A DNA stretch of 15,790 nucleotides from Gemmatimonas phototrophica (lineage in GTDB: Bacteria; Gemmatimonadota; Gemmatimonadetes; Gemmatimonadales; Gemmatimonadaceae). Location of the stretch: assembly GCA_945870175.1 (NCBI GenBank), contig CAMBRJ010000021.1, forward strand, positions 1-15,790, in the 5' to 3' direction. Below the pieces are notes generated by a model. It ran no database searches, was not told the origin of the DNA, and was given only the letters and a program-made list of their open reading frames with translations. Shown one piece after another: positions 1 through 7,614 of the stretch (the first letter of the stretch is position 1; each line of letters opens with the position of its first letter). The translations under genes and the position numbers were made by a program.

Positions 1-792
1 TGGGATATGCGCGTTGGTGCGCCGCTCACGGCCGCCGTGGATACCAACGTGGCGGCGGTTCGTGCACCCGCTGCCGGTGGAGGCGGTGGCTTCGGCGGCG
101 GTGGTTTCGGCGGTGGTTTTGGTCGCGGTGCGACGCCAAGCTACACCGCCGCGCCGGGGAGCTACACGGTGCGTCTCACCATCACGCCGAAGAGTGGCGC
201 GAGCACGGTGCTCACGCAGCGCTTCGCCTTGCTGCGCGACACCGAGCAGGCGATGTCGGAGGGCGAACTCAAGGCGCTCGACGCGTTCCGGTTCAAGGTG
301 GTGCAGCTCCAGAAGGCGATCACGGCGCAGCAGACCCGCGGGGATAGCGTGGTCGCGCGCTTCGCCGAGGTGAAGAAGGCTGCCGATGCCAACGCCGCCA
401 AGCTCACGCCCGAGCTCAAGCAGAGCTTGGCCGCGATCGACAAGGACCTCGCGAGCTACGTGAAGGAAGTCGGCCAGGCGGTGGCGTCACGGCCGCGCGG
501 AGCGGGTGGTCCGCCGGCTGGCGGTACGCCTCCCGGTGGCGACGATGACGTGGGTGCATCGGGGCAGGCCGACGGATCGTTCACCGGACGTGCGGGACTG
601 CTGAACAGTGCGCTGAACAGCAGCTTCCCGGTGTCGGCCGCGCAGCAGTCGCAGTTGCAGAGCCTCACGCGCGAACTCGAGCAGCACGGCGCGCGCGTGG
701 CGTCGGTGAAGACCGCCCGGTTGCCGGCGCTGCTCAAGTCGCTGCAGGTGGCGGGGATTACGGTGCCCGATGCACCGGTGCGCGGTCAGTAA
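1..792 (+). CDS. C-terminal part of a large secreted BNR/VPS10-like repeat protein (5' end outside the window)
   Basis: The frame is open from base 1 (Trp-Asp-Met-Arg...) to a TAA at 790-792, so the gene starts upstream and about 264 residues of its C-terminus are visible. The opening WDMR, a Gly/Phe-rich insert (GGGFGGGGFGGGFGRG, about residues 26-42) and then PGSYTVRLTI form the small beta-sandwich tail that follows BNR/sortilin-type beta-propellers in many exported proteins annotated as glycosyl hydrolase or VPS10-like. After it comes an alpha-helical, Lys/Gln/Ala-rich stretch (about residues 80-165), a Gly/Pro linker and a second helical segment. The propeller itself is not in the window, so the family call rests on the tail only and no activity can be claimed. 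The gene converges on the AP-like gene 15 bp downstream, and its probable terminator hairpin lies inside that gene's 3' end. Confidence 0.6.
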   Translation, partial: WDMRVGAPLTAAVDTNVAAVRAPAAGGGGGFGGGGFGGGFGRGATPSYTAAPGSYTVRLTITPKSGASTVLTQRFALLRDTEQAMSEGELKALDAFRFKVVQLQKAITAQQTRGDSVVARFAEVKKAADANAAKLTPELKQSLAAIDKDLASYVKEVGQAVASRPRGAGGPPAGGTPPGGDDDVGASGQADGSFTGRAGLLNSALNSSFPVSAAQQSQLQSLTRELEQHGARVASVKTARLPALLKSLQVAGITVPDAPVRGQ

Positions 793-807
793 TTCGCGGA
801 CTTTGTT

Positions 808-1917
808 CTAACGAAAGATGGGCAAAGGCGGGGCCGCTTTCGGCTCCGCCTTTTGCCAATCCCGCCCCAGCAAGGCGGCGATCGTGGCCGCCACCTGCGC
901 TTGGCGCACCGGCGTGTTGGCGCGCACCCCACGCGCCGGCGTGTCCGGGCCAATCACGGCCGTCCAGATGAACTCGGCGCCGGCCACATCCTTCCCGTGG
1001 TCGGTCCACTCGCGTCCCCACCCTCGACCGTGGTCGGTGCTCACGATCATGGTGGTTTTGTCGCGCGTGCGCGGATCGCTTTGCACACGCGCCCAGAGCT
1101 GCGCGAGATAGGCGTCCATGTTGCGCGCCGAGCGCAGGTACAAGTCGTACTTGCCCGCGTGCGCCCATTCGTCGGGCTCGCCGTAGCCCACGAAGAGCAC
1201 GCGCGGATCGTGGCCGCCCAGATACTCCAGCAGCGATTGCTGCATCAGCGCGTCGAACGCCACATCCGGCCACACGCGAATCGTGGTGGCGTACAGATCG
1301 CGCAGCAGTGAGGACCGCGGCGACTCCGACGGAGCCACCCCGCGCGTCCAACCGTCGTACACCGGCACGCCGCTTCGCTCGGCGTTGAAAATGCGACTGA
1401 ACGCGTTCCACGTGGCGAAGGCTGCCACGCGCCCCGTAAACGCCGCATCGCGATTGAGCCATTCGAACACGGTGGTGTTCTCGTTGGGCGGATGGTCGTT
1501 GCTGTCGATGCGCGGGTCGGCAAACCCGGTGAAGGTCTCGCTGTATCCCGGATACGAGAACTTCATGGTGTTGGTGATGCGCGCGGGGCTGCCGCCGGCG
1601 CTGTCGCCGAAGAGCTGGCCCTGTGTGGCCATGGTGCCCCACAAAAACGGAAACAGCGCCGCACGTCGGGCCGGTGGCGTGTCACGCCAAAAGTCGCGGC
1701 GGAGCGACGCGGTGTCCGATACGCCGCCGGCCTTGCCCATCAGCGAGGCATCGGCACCGGTAAACACCTCCTGCCATCGCACGCCGTCGGCGATCACGAG
1801 CATGACGTACTGCGTGTTGAGCGCGGCCGGTGGCCGCATCGTACTCTGGGCCTCGAGAGCGGTCATGCCGGCGAGGCACCACGCCATCGCCGCCACGGCC
1901 GCCTGAAGGCCTCGCAT
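808..1917 (-). CDS. Exported alkaline-phosphatase-superfamily metalloenzyme (type I phosphodiesterase/sulfatase-like)
   Basis: This is a 369-aa protein with an N-terminal signal peptide (MRGLQAAVAAMAWCLAGMTA...LEAQS), so it should act in the periplasm or outside the cell. Alkaline phosphatase superfamily metal sites are readable. They are Asp44 in VIADGVRWQEVF, Asp249 and His253 in GEPDEWAHAG, Asp295-His296 in STDHGRG, and His307 in WTDHGKD. The nucleophile should be a Ser/Thr in the ITNTMKFSYPGYSE segment (about residues 114-127), but which one is not certain. The substrate (phosphomonoester, diester or sulfate ester) cannot be told. The ATG at 1917 shares one base with the TGA of the upstream DUF1028 gene (TGATG). 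A GTG three bases earlier (1920) would add one residue. The tight junction indicates translational coupling in a two-gene operon. The stop TAG is at 808-810. Confidence 0.85.
   Translation of the reverse strand: MRGLQAAVAAMAWCLAGMTALEAQSTMRPPAALNTQYVMLVIADGVRWQEVFTGADASLMGKAGGVSDTASLRRDFWRDTPPARRAALFPFLWGTMATQGQLFGDSAGGSPARITNTMKFSYPGYSETFTGFADPRIDSNDHPPNENTTVFEWLNRDAAFTGRVAAFATWNAFSRIFNAERSGVPVYDGWTRGVAPSESPRSSLLRDLYATTIRVWPDVAFDALMQQSLLEYLGGHDPRVLFVGYGEPDEWAHAGKYDLYLRSARNMDAYLAQLWARVQSDPRTRDKTTMIVSTDHGRGWGREWTDHGKDVAGAEFIWTAVIGPDTPARGVRANTPVRQAQVAATIAALLGRDWQKAEPKAAPPLPIFR
821..857. terminator. Terminator-like hairpin inside the 3' coding end of the convergent gene
   Basis: GGCAAAGGCGGGGCC (821-835) pairs with GGCTCCGCCTTTTGCC (842-857) with one bulge and one G-U pair around a GCTTTC loop. 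The A-run before and T-run after the GC core are what a rho-independent terminator for the + strand gene ending at 792 would show. The same bases encode residues near the C-terminus of the minus-strand AP-like protein, so the element serves as coding sequence and probably as a terminator. Confidence 0.55.
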
Positions 1918-2696
1918 CACCGCGGCTTCCGCATGGTGGCCGCCTTGTCCACCAGACGGCGCAACTCCTTGATGGGCTCGGGGCTATCGTCAACCTGCAG
2001 GCGCAGGACGACGTCGTTGTGCAGCCACACGCCGCCGTCCTTCTTCACAATCAGCATCGCGGCCGACTGCATGCCCCGCTTGTCGCCGCCGGCCATCTGC
2101 CCCGCTTCGAGCGCGGCCATCAGCCGCAACGAGAGATGCCCGGTGGTGCTCTCGAACGCGCTTACCATCGCACTCACCACCTCGGCGCTGGCCAAGATAT
2201 TGCCTTGCGCCGTGCAGAACTTCCCCTGCTTGTCGCCGGCCCATTCGGTGGCCTTGGGTCCGGTAAAGGCGGCCACGTTGCCCTGCGCATCGATCACCGC
2301 GAACTGACGCCCTTCCTTGGTCCAGTCCACCGGGCGCGGATCGGGGTCGGCCTGCCGCACGCGCTTCACGACGTCGGCCGGCTTCACGCCTTGCCGCAGC
2401 AGGGCGATCGCCTGCGGGCCGTAGCTCACGTCCACGATGGCCTGCGTGGCCGCCGCGCCGACGCCGGCTTCGGCCCAGAGCACGCCGTTGCCGACGGAGA
2501 ACACCCGCGACTGCACGGCACCGCCGACTTCACCGGTGGCCGGATCGTAGCCGAGGATGGAGAAGGTCGCGACGGGAGGCCAGGGCAGTGGGGCCATTGT
2601 CGAGAATCCCGGCGATTGCGCCCGGGCAGGGCTCGCCAACGCGAGGAGCCCGACGGCGAGCGCGATAGTACGGGCGTGGGACGGCAGAGTGCGCAT
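1917..2696 (-). CDS. Exported DUF1028 family protein (Ntn-hydrolase-like)
   Basis: The 259-aa protein has a clear signal peptide (LAVGLLALASPARAQS, cleavage near residue 27). The DUF1028 signature follows: ATFSILGYDPATGEVGGAVQS (about 43-63) with Thr44 in the position expected for an N-terminal-nucleophile-like fold, then WAEAGVGAAATQA, YGPQAIALLRQG, and a GGDKRGMQSAAM block near residue 193. The end, LQVDDSPEPIKELRRL, is also typical. Members are usually annotated as putative Ntn hydrolases or as uncharacterised, so no substrate is assigned. The protein is full length for the family plus a leader. It is the first gene of an operon with the AP-like enzyme. The ATG has no recognisable SD just upstream. 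The gene is divergent from the M14 peptidase across 145 bp. Confidence 0.85.
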   Translation of the reverse strand: MRTLPSHARTIALAVGLLALASPARAQSPGFSTMAPLPWPPVATFSILGYDPATGEVGGAVQSRVFSVGNGVLWAEAGVGAAATQAIVDVSYGPQAIALLRQGVKPADVVKRVRQADPDPRPVDWTKEGRQFAVIDAQGNVAAFTGPKATEWAGDKQGKFCTAQGNILASAEVVSAMVSAFESTTGHLSLRLMAALEAGQMAGGDKRGMQSAAMLIVKKDGGVWLHNDVVLRLQVDDSPEPIKELRRLVDKAATMRKPR

Positions 2697-2727
2697 GGAA
2701 GCGAATTGGCGAAGGTGACGGAGCGGT

Positions 2728-2743
2728 CGGCCTCAACAGGCCG
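2728..2743. promoter_or_regulatory. Small perfect hairpin in the divergent control region
   Basis: CGGCCT-CAAC-AGGCCG is a perfect 6-bp stem with a 4-base loop, 32 bp upstream of the DUF1028 ATG. If transcription of DUF1028 begins to its right, it would lie in that gene's 5' untranslated RNA. Nothing in the sequence fixes a function. Confidence 0.25.
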
Positions 2744-2769
2744 CGTGAAATGTGCACCAAAAACGCCCC

Positions 2770-2785
2770 GCATGAGCGCTCATGC
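2770..2785. promoter_or_regulatory. 16-bp perfect palindrome, candidate operator between DUF1028 and the M14 peptidase
   Basis: GCATGAGCGCTCATGC reads identically on both strands. It lies in the 145-bp divergent intergenic region, 57 bp before the M14 start. A TAGTCT hexamer at 2797-2802 could be a -10 for the M14 gene, which would put the palindrome over the -35 region, the usual position for a repressor or activator site. No -35 match is convincing. The operator role is inferred; the symmetry is directly visible. Confidence 0.35.
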
Positions 2786-2841
2786 CCTGTGTTGCGTAGT
2801 CTCCCTGCAGCAGGCGGTCCACATTCTTGAGGAGAAAGTCC

Positions 2842-5829
2842 ATGGTCGGCAGGATGCATCAATGGCGTGCGGCGTTGGCAATGGTTGCGGTGGCGATGGT
2901 CGCCGTGGCCCTGCCAGCCGAGGGGCAGGGCGCGGCGGGTGCGGCCGCCCAGCAGATCGACGCGGCGTATACCGCGAAGATCAAGGAGTTCCTGCAGGAC
3001 CCGCGGATCACGACTGAATTGGTCGATCACCTGCCGTCGTCGGCCACGGTGCCGACGCCGCTCAAATTTCACGGCCGCATTGTGGGCACGCCCGGCGAGC
3101 TCACCTACGCGAAAGATATTCATCGCTACTTCGAAGCGCTGGCCAAGTCGTCGCCGCGCGCCAAGTACTGGACGATCGGCAAGACCGAAGAAGGACGCGA
3201 CATGGTCGTGCTGGCGATCGCCGACTCAGCCACGATCGCCTCGCTCGACAAGTTCAAGGGCGACCTCGCCTCGCTGAGTGACCCGCGTAAGACGAGTGAG
3301 GCCGAGGCTAGGCGGCTGATCGGCACCACCAAGCCGATGTACTGGCTCACCAGCGGCATCCACTCGCCGGAAACGGGCGGTCCGGAAATGCTGCAGGAGC
3401 TGGCGTATCGACTCATCGTGGAAGAGACGCCGTTCATCCAGCAGATTCGTAACAACATCATCACGTTCATCACGCCCGTGATCGAAGTGGACGGCCGTGA
3501 GAAGCAGGTGGATACGTACTACTACAACAAAAAGCTGCCGCCGGGCGCGGCGCGGTTGCCGCTGATGTACTGGGGCAAGTACGTGGCGCACGACAATAAC
3601 CGTGACGGCATGGGACAGTTCCTGTCGCTCACCAAGAATGTGAACGACTTCTTCCTGCAGTGGAAGCCGCAGGTGATGCACGATCTTCACGAGTCGGTCA
3701 CGTATTTGTATTCGAGCACGGGCACGGGCCCGTACAACGAGGCCATCGATCCCATTACGGTGACGGAATGGTGGATGATGGCGCAGGTGGACGTGCAGGA
3801 GATGACGAAGCGTGGCGTGCCGGGCGTGTGGACGTACGGCTTCTACGACGGTTGGACCCCGAACTACATGTTCTTCGCCGCGCACACCAAGAATGCGATC
3901 GGCCGGTTCTACGAAGTGCAGAGTTACGGTCCGGACAACTACGAAGTGCGTCCGCCGGCGACCACCACAAGCCGAGAGTGGTTCCGTCCGAATCCGCCAC
4001 TGCCGTACATCAAGTGGGGCCCGCGCAACAACACCAACATCCAGCAGTCGGCGGTGCTCTTCTCGCTCAAACATTTCGCCGACAACAAGTCGCTGTATCT
4101 CGAGAACTTCTGGATCAAGAGCAAGCGCGCGGTGGAGAAGGGCAAGACGGGCGCCGGCCCGTTCGCGTGGGTGATTCCCGCCACGCAGCGCCGGAAGGCT
4201 GACGCCGCCGACGCGGTGAACGAGCTGCGCAAGCAGGGCCTCGAAGTGCACACGGCCAATGGCGCGTTTACGGTAGGATCGCTGGCGGTGAAGGCCGGCG
4301 ACTACATCGTGCGCGGCGATCAGCCGTATCGCACGCTCGCCGATATGTACTTCTCGATTCAGAACTACTCGCCGGCCAACCCGAGCCCGTACGACGACAC
4401 GGGCTGGACGTTCCAGTACATGCGCAACGTGGCCGTGCTGCCGGTGGCGGAGCAGAACATTTTGGCTCAGGCGATGACGGCGGTGACGGCCAAGGTGCGC
4501 GCGGCCGGCGGCATCGAGGGCACGGGACCGGTGCTGATCGTCGATCACACCACCGACAACAACCTGATGACGTTCCGTACCACGCACGCGGCGGTGCGCA
4601 TGCACGCGGCGGAAGCCGAGTTCACGGCGGCGGGTCGCACGTTCCGGGCTGGCGCATTCATCGTGCCGGCGGCCGATCGGGCCAAGCTCGAGCCCACGCT
4701 CAAGGAGCTGGGCTTGAGCGGCTACGCTGTGGCGACGGCGCCGGCGGTGAAGATGCACGAGCTGGATCTGCCGCGTATCGGCTACGTCCATGCCTGGCAG
4801 CGCACGCAGGATGAAGGCTGGGTGCGGGCGGCACTCGATACGTACGGCGTGCCGTACACGTACTTCGCCGACATCAAGCTCAAGGACGGCAATCTTCGCG
4901 CGAAGTACGACGTGATCATCTACCCGAGTGTGGGCGGTAGCGCGCAGTCGCACGTGGCCGGCATCATCAAGTCGGGGGACACGCCGTTGCCGTACAAGAA
5001 GTCGGCGGCGACGCCCAACCTTGGGGCGAACGACAGCGCGGACGACATCCGCGGCGGCATGGGCATCGAGGGACTCACCGAACTGTACAAGTTCGTGCAG
5101 GCCGGTGGCACGCTGATCGTGGAAGGCTCCACGACCACGATCTTCCCGGCGTACAACCTGACCAGCGGCATTACGGTGGAGTCGCCGGCCGGACTCTTCG
5201 CCCGCGGCACCATTCTTCGCGGTGTGGTCGCCGATCGCACCAGCCCGTTGTCGTACGGCTTCGACGCGCAGATGCCGGTGTATTTCAATCAGGACCCGGT
5301 GTTGTCCGTGGTCGGCTCAGCTGGCCTCTTCGCGGGCGGTGGCGGTGGCCGCGGGTCGGCCCTCAGCCAGAACGTCACGCCGAACGCCGTGCCGTTGCGC
5401 ATTTCGCCGTGGACCTTTGGTGCGACTGACTCCACCGGAACACCGATGCCCGCCGCGGGCCGTGGCGCCGCCGCCGGGGCCGCTGGCGGGGCTGGGGCAG
5501 GGCAGGGTGGCCGTGGTGGTGCCGGAGCCGCTGGTGCGCCTCCTGGAGGCGCGGGCGCTTCCGTGTTCGGCGGCGCGACGGGCATCGATGGCTCGCGCCC
5601 ACGCGTGATCATGCAGTTCCCGGCGAACGCCGCCGACATGCTGTTGTCCGGCACCCTCGCCAACGGCGAAGGGCTGGCCAACCGCGCCCAGCTGGTGGAC
5701 GCGCCGGTGGGCAAAGGACACGTGGTGATGTTCGCCATCCGCCCGTTTTGGCGGTGGCAGACGCAGGGCACGTACTTCCTCGGGTTCAACGCGATCCTGA
5801 ACTGGAATGACTTGGACGCGGGGAAATAG
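2842..5829 (+). CDS. Exported M14 family zinc carboxypeptidase, long form with C-terminal Gly-rich insert
   Basis: I chose the ATG at 2842, giving 995 aa. GAGGAG at 2829-2834 is an excellent SD with 7 nt spacing, and a TTG at 2827 would destroy it. A signal peptide follows (ALAMVAVAMVAVALPAEGQG). Zinc-carboxypeptidase residues are visible: HSPE (His174, Glu177) as HxxE, Asn253-Arg254 in NNRDGMG as probable carboxylate binder, and the third zinc ligand in HDLHES (His280 or His283) about 105 residues on. Glu358 in FYEVQSYG is a candidate general base. The second half (about 640-780) looks like the glutamine-amidotransferase-like alpha/beta domain common in long M14 proteins. It is interrupted near residues 830-910 by Gly/Ala-rich low complexity before the closing segment GKGHVVMFAIRPFWRW. 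The role is presumably extracellular peptide degradation. It is monocistronic, with the foldback element 39 bp downstream. Confidence 0.92.
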   Translation: MVGRMHQWRAALAMVAVAMVAVALPAEGQGAAGAAAQQIDAAYTAKIKEFLQDPRITTELVDHLPSSATVPTPLKFHGRIVGTPGELTYAKDIHRYFEALAKSSPRAKYWTIGKTEEGRDMVVLAIADSATIASLDKFKGDLASLSDPRKTSEAEARRLIGTTKPMYWLTSGIHSPETGGPEMLQELAYRLIVEETPFIQQIRNNIITFITPVIEVDGREKQVDTYYYNKKLPPGAARLPLMYWGKYVAHDNNRDGMGQFLSLTKNVNDFFLQWKPQVMHDLHESVTYLYSSTGTGPYNEAIDPITVTEWWMMAQVDVQEMTKRGVPGVWTYGFYDGWTPNYMFFAAHTKNAIGRFYEVQSYGPDNYEVRPPATTTSREWFRPNPPLPYIKWGPRNNTNIQQSAVLFSLKHFADNKSLYLENFWIKSKRAVEKGKTGAGPFAWVIPATQRRKADAADAVNELRKQGLEVHTANGAFTVGSLAVKAGDYIVRGDQPYRTLADMYFSIQNYSPANPSPYDDTGWTFQYMRNVAVLPVAEQNILAQAMTAVTAKVRAAGGIEGTGPVLIVDHTTDNNLMTFRTTHAAVRMHAAEAEFTAAGRTFRAGAFIVPAADRAKLEPTLKELGLSGYAVATAPAVKMHELDLPRIGYVHAWQRTQDEGWVRAALDTYGVPYTYFADIKLKDGNLRAKYDVIIYPSVGGSAQSHVAGIIKSGDTPLPYKKSAATPNLGANDSADDIRGGMGIEGLTELYKFVQAGGTLIVEGSTTTIFPAYNLTSGITVESPAGLFARGTILRGVVADRTSPLSYGFDAQMPVYFNQDPVLSVVGSAGLFAGGGGGRGSALSQNVTPNAVPLRISPWTFGATDSTGTPMPAAGRGAAAGAAGGAGAGQGGRGGAGAAGAPPGGAGASVFGGATGIDGSRPRVIMQFPANAADMLLSGTLANGEGLANRAQLVDAPVGKGHVVMFAIRPFWRWQTQGTYFLGFNAILNWNDLDAGK

Positions 5830-5868
5830 GGCGCGGTGACATTCGCCCCGCATGACTCCTGATTCTTT

Positions 5869-5976
5869 ACTCCCGAGGAAGCAGGGGGGAGGGTATCAGG
5901 GGGCAGGAGGCAGGAACCACGCGCGGTTCACCTGCTTCCTACCTCCTGATACCCTCCCCCCTGCTTCCTCGGGAGT
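5869..5976. repeat. 108-bp foldback element with perfect 32-bp inverted arms
   Basis: Bases 5869-5900 are the exact reverse complement of 5945-5976 (32 of 32). The outer ends read ACTCCCGAGGAAGC and GCTTCCTCGGGAGT. The 44-base centre folds further: GAACC (5914-5918) pairs with GGTTC (5925-5929), flanked by CAGG/CCTG and AGGAGG/CCTACCT-type pairing. One arm is almost pure purine with G-runs of 6, 3 and 5, so a G-quadruplex is possible as an alternative structure. It lies between convergent genes, 39 bp after the M14 stop and 12 bp before the kinase stop. It could be a REP/MITE-like dispersed element that also acts as a two-way terminator. No flanking target duplication or coding sequence is evident. 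Confidence 0.85.
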
Positions 5977-5988
5977 TGTCCTTCTCCG

Positions 5989-7470
5989 TTACCGTAGACT
6001 GTCCGTCTTCACCTTCGTCGTGTCCGGAGCTGCCACCGCCGCCGCCGCGCTTGAATCCGCCGTCGCCTTCGTCGTCGTGTCGGCGCTTCGCTTGCGCGCA
6101 CTCGGCTTCTTCACCACGGGCGCTGGCGTCGGCTCAGCGGGCAGCACCACTTCCGGCGCCTTGTCCGGCGCCCGCTCGAGGTAGCCGTTCACCATGTCGC
6201 GGGCCGCACCGGCGTAGATACCGATCTGGTCGGCGGCCTGACGGGCCAGCCCCGTAGCCTGCTTGGAGCCGTACCACCACGTCCCCCACGTCGCGATGCC
6301 GAACAACACGAGGTACGGCACCACCGATTGGCGGCGGCGCACCGCGACCGGATCGTGGCGACGTTTCGTGGCCTTATTGGCCTTCTTGGCGGTGCTGGTC
6401 GCATCGTTCGAGGACGGCGTGCGCACCCCGGCGATGTCGTTGGGAGTTCGCGACGCCACGCTCAGCATGCGATTGCCCAGCGCGTGGCGATAGATCTCGG
6501 CCGTCTGCGTGGGCGTCATCTCCATCACTGCATTGCCGAGCGTCACGCCGAAATCCGACACGCTGGCGAACCGGTCGACCGGGTCGGGGGCGAGCGCCTT
6601 GTCGAACACATCCTGCAGCGAGTTCGGCCACTCGAGATCACTGCGCACTTCGTCCAACCGACGCGGACGGCTCGTGAGTCGCGCAATCAGCGATTCTTTC
6701 GACGATGAATTCGTGAACGCGTCGTGTCCGGTGAGCGCGATGAACGCGACGAGGGCCAGCGAATACTGATCCGATCGACTATCAAGCACATCGCCCGACA
6801 GCTGCTCTGGAGACATGAACTCGGGCGTGCCAACGGCGAAGCCAGTGCGCGTGACCTGTTGCGAACCTTTCTCCATCATGCGCGCGATGCCGAAGTCAAC
6901 GAGCTTCACGACGAACGTGCCGTCGGCGCGCTTCGTGAGCATCAGGTTATCGGGCTTGAAGTCGCGGTGCAGAATGCCGAGGTCGTGCGCGGCCTGCAGC
7001 GCGTCGGAAGCCTGGCCGATGATATCCGCCGCGACCACGGGATGCAGCGCTACCTCCCGCTTGAGCGTGGCGGCCAGCGCTTCGCCGTCCACGAACTCCA
7101 TTGCGAGATAGACCATCCCTTCGTCCGTTTCACCGAAATCGAAGATCGAGGCGACGTTCGGGTGCGAGATCTTGCTGGCGTTTTCGGCCTCACGCGTGAA
7201 GCGCTGCAAGGCGTCAGCGTCACCAATCAGCGCCGGGCGCATGATCTTGATCGCGCTCTTGCGCTTCATGCGCACATGTTCGGCCAGGTACACTGTGCCC
7301 ATGCCGCCTTCGCCCAGGTGCGAGACCACGCGATAGCGCCCGCCGATCACATGACCGACGAGGTCCGCCTGGGCCGCGGGCGTCACGAGTCCCGTGCCGT
7401 CCTTCGCGCAGAAGGCAACCGAGCTGTCGTACTCTTCCCCGCACTGGGGGCACACCTTGGGAGCGTCCAC
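5989..7470 (-). CDS. Membrane-anchored Ser/Thr protein kinase with N-terminal zinc ribbon
   Basis: With the GTG at 7470 the protein is 493 aa. It begins with a short zinc-ribbon motif, CPQCG (Cys7, Cys10) and FCAKDG (Cys21, with Asp24 in the last ligand position). A complete Hanks-type kinase domain follows: Gly loop GEGGMG (53-58), Lys75 in AIKIM, HRDFKPDN with catalytic Asp170, DFG at 192-194 and an SPEQL block. Being an RD kinase, it is probably activated by phosphorylation of its activation loop. A basic stretch then precedes one transmembrane helix (PYLVLFGIATWGTWWYG, about 385-401). The 92-residue tail is Ala/Thr/Pro/Lys-rich and would lie outside. Longer starts up to an ATG at 7638 overlap the divergent gene and add unrelated sequence. 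A TTGATT/TAGGTT promoter ending 8 nt before the GTG supports this start. Targets are unknown. Confidence 0.9.
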   Translation of the reverse strand: MDAPKVCPQCGEEYDSSVAFCAKDGTGLVTPAAQADLVGHVIGGRYRVVSHLGEGGMGTVYLAEHVRMKRKSAIKIMRPALIGDADALQRFTREAENASKISHPNVASIFDFGETDEGMVYLAMEFVDGEALAATLKREVALHPVVAADIIGQASDALQAAHDLGILHRDFKPDNLMLTKRADGTFVVKLVDFGIARMMEKGSQQVTRTGFAVGTPEFMSPEQLSGDVLDSRSDQYSLALVAFIALTGHDAFTNSSSKESLIARLTSRPRRLDEVRSDLEWPNSLQDVFDKALAPDPVDRFASVSDFGVTLGNAVMEMTPTQTAEIYRHALGNRMLSVASRTPNDIAGVRTPSSNDATSTAKKANKATKRRHDPVAVRRRQSVVPYLVLFGIATWGTWWYGSKQATGLARQAADQIGIYAGAARDMVNGYLERAPDKAPEVVLPAEPTPAPVVKKPSARKRSADTTTKATADSSAAAAVAAPDTTKVKTDSLR

Positions 7471-7478
7471 GACTGGCG

Positions 7479-7506
7479 AACCTAAAGGAAGGACGGCGTT
7501 AATCAA
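7479..7506 (-). promoter_or_regulatory. Predicted promoter of the kinase gene (leaderless type)
   Basis: Read on the minus strand, TTGATT (7506-7501) and TAGGTT (7484-7479) are separated by 16 bp. The -10-like box ends 8 nt before the GTG at 7470, so the transcript would begin at or within a base or two of the start codon. No SD is present. This is inferred from sequence only. Confidence 0.4.
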
Positions 7507-7603
7507 GCGGTCTTGCGGCGAGATCGCGGCCACAGTCGCGTCCGCTAAGGCACTACGCAGACGGCGTTTAGCCCGTTCTCCAGCGTAAGTTGCTGATAGG
7601 CAG

Positions 7604-7609
7604 TATCTT
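7604..7609 (+). promoter_or_regulatory. -10-like hexamer five bases before the alpha/beta hydrolase ATG
   Basis: TATCTT is followed by CCAGC and the ATG at 7615. With no SD present, this placement fits a leaderless mRNA starting at the ATG. No good -35 hexamer is seen 16-18 bp upstream. Confidence 0.35.
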
Positions 7610-7614
7610 CCAGC

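Noticed and set aside
3226..4953. A 575-codon open frame on the minus strand inside the M14 gene.
   Set aside because: It is Arg/His/Val-rich shadow sequence opposite a complete and recognisable peptidase.
2764..5855. The 12-mer CGCCCCGCATGA occurs on both sides of the M14 gene (2764-2775 and 5844-5855), like flanking direct repeats.
   Set aside because: Several chance 12-mer pairs are expected in a window of this size and GC content, and nothing else suggests the M14 gene was inserted.
5880..5910. G-quadruplex in the purine-rich arm of the foldback.
   Set aside because: Only three runs of three or more G (6, 3, 5) are present. A stable three-layer quadruplex would need a fourth, so it is mentioned only as an alternative structure.
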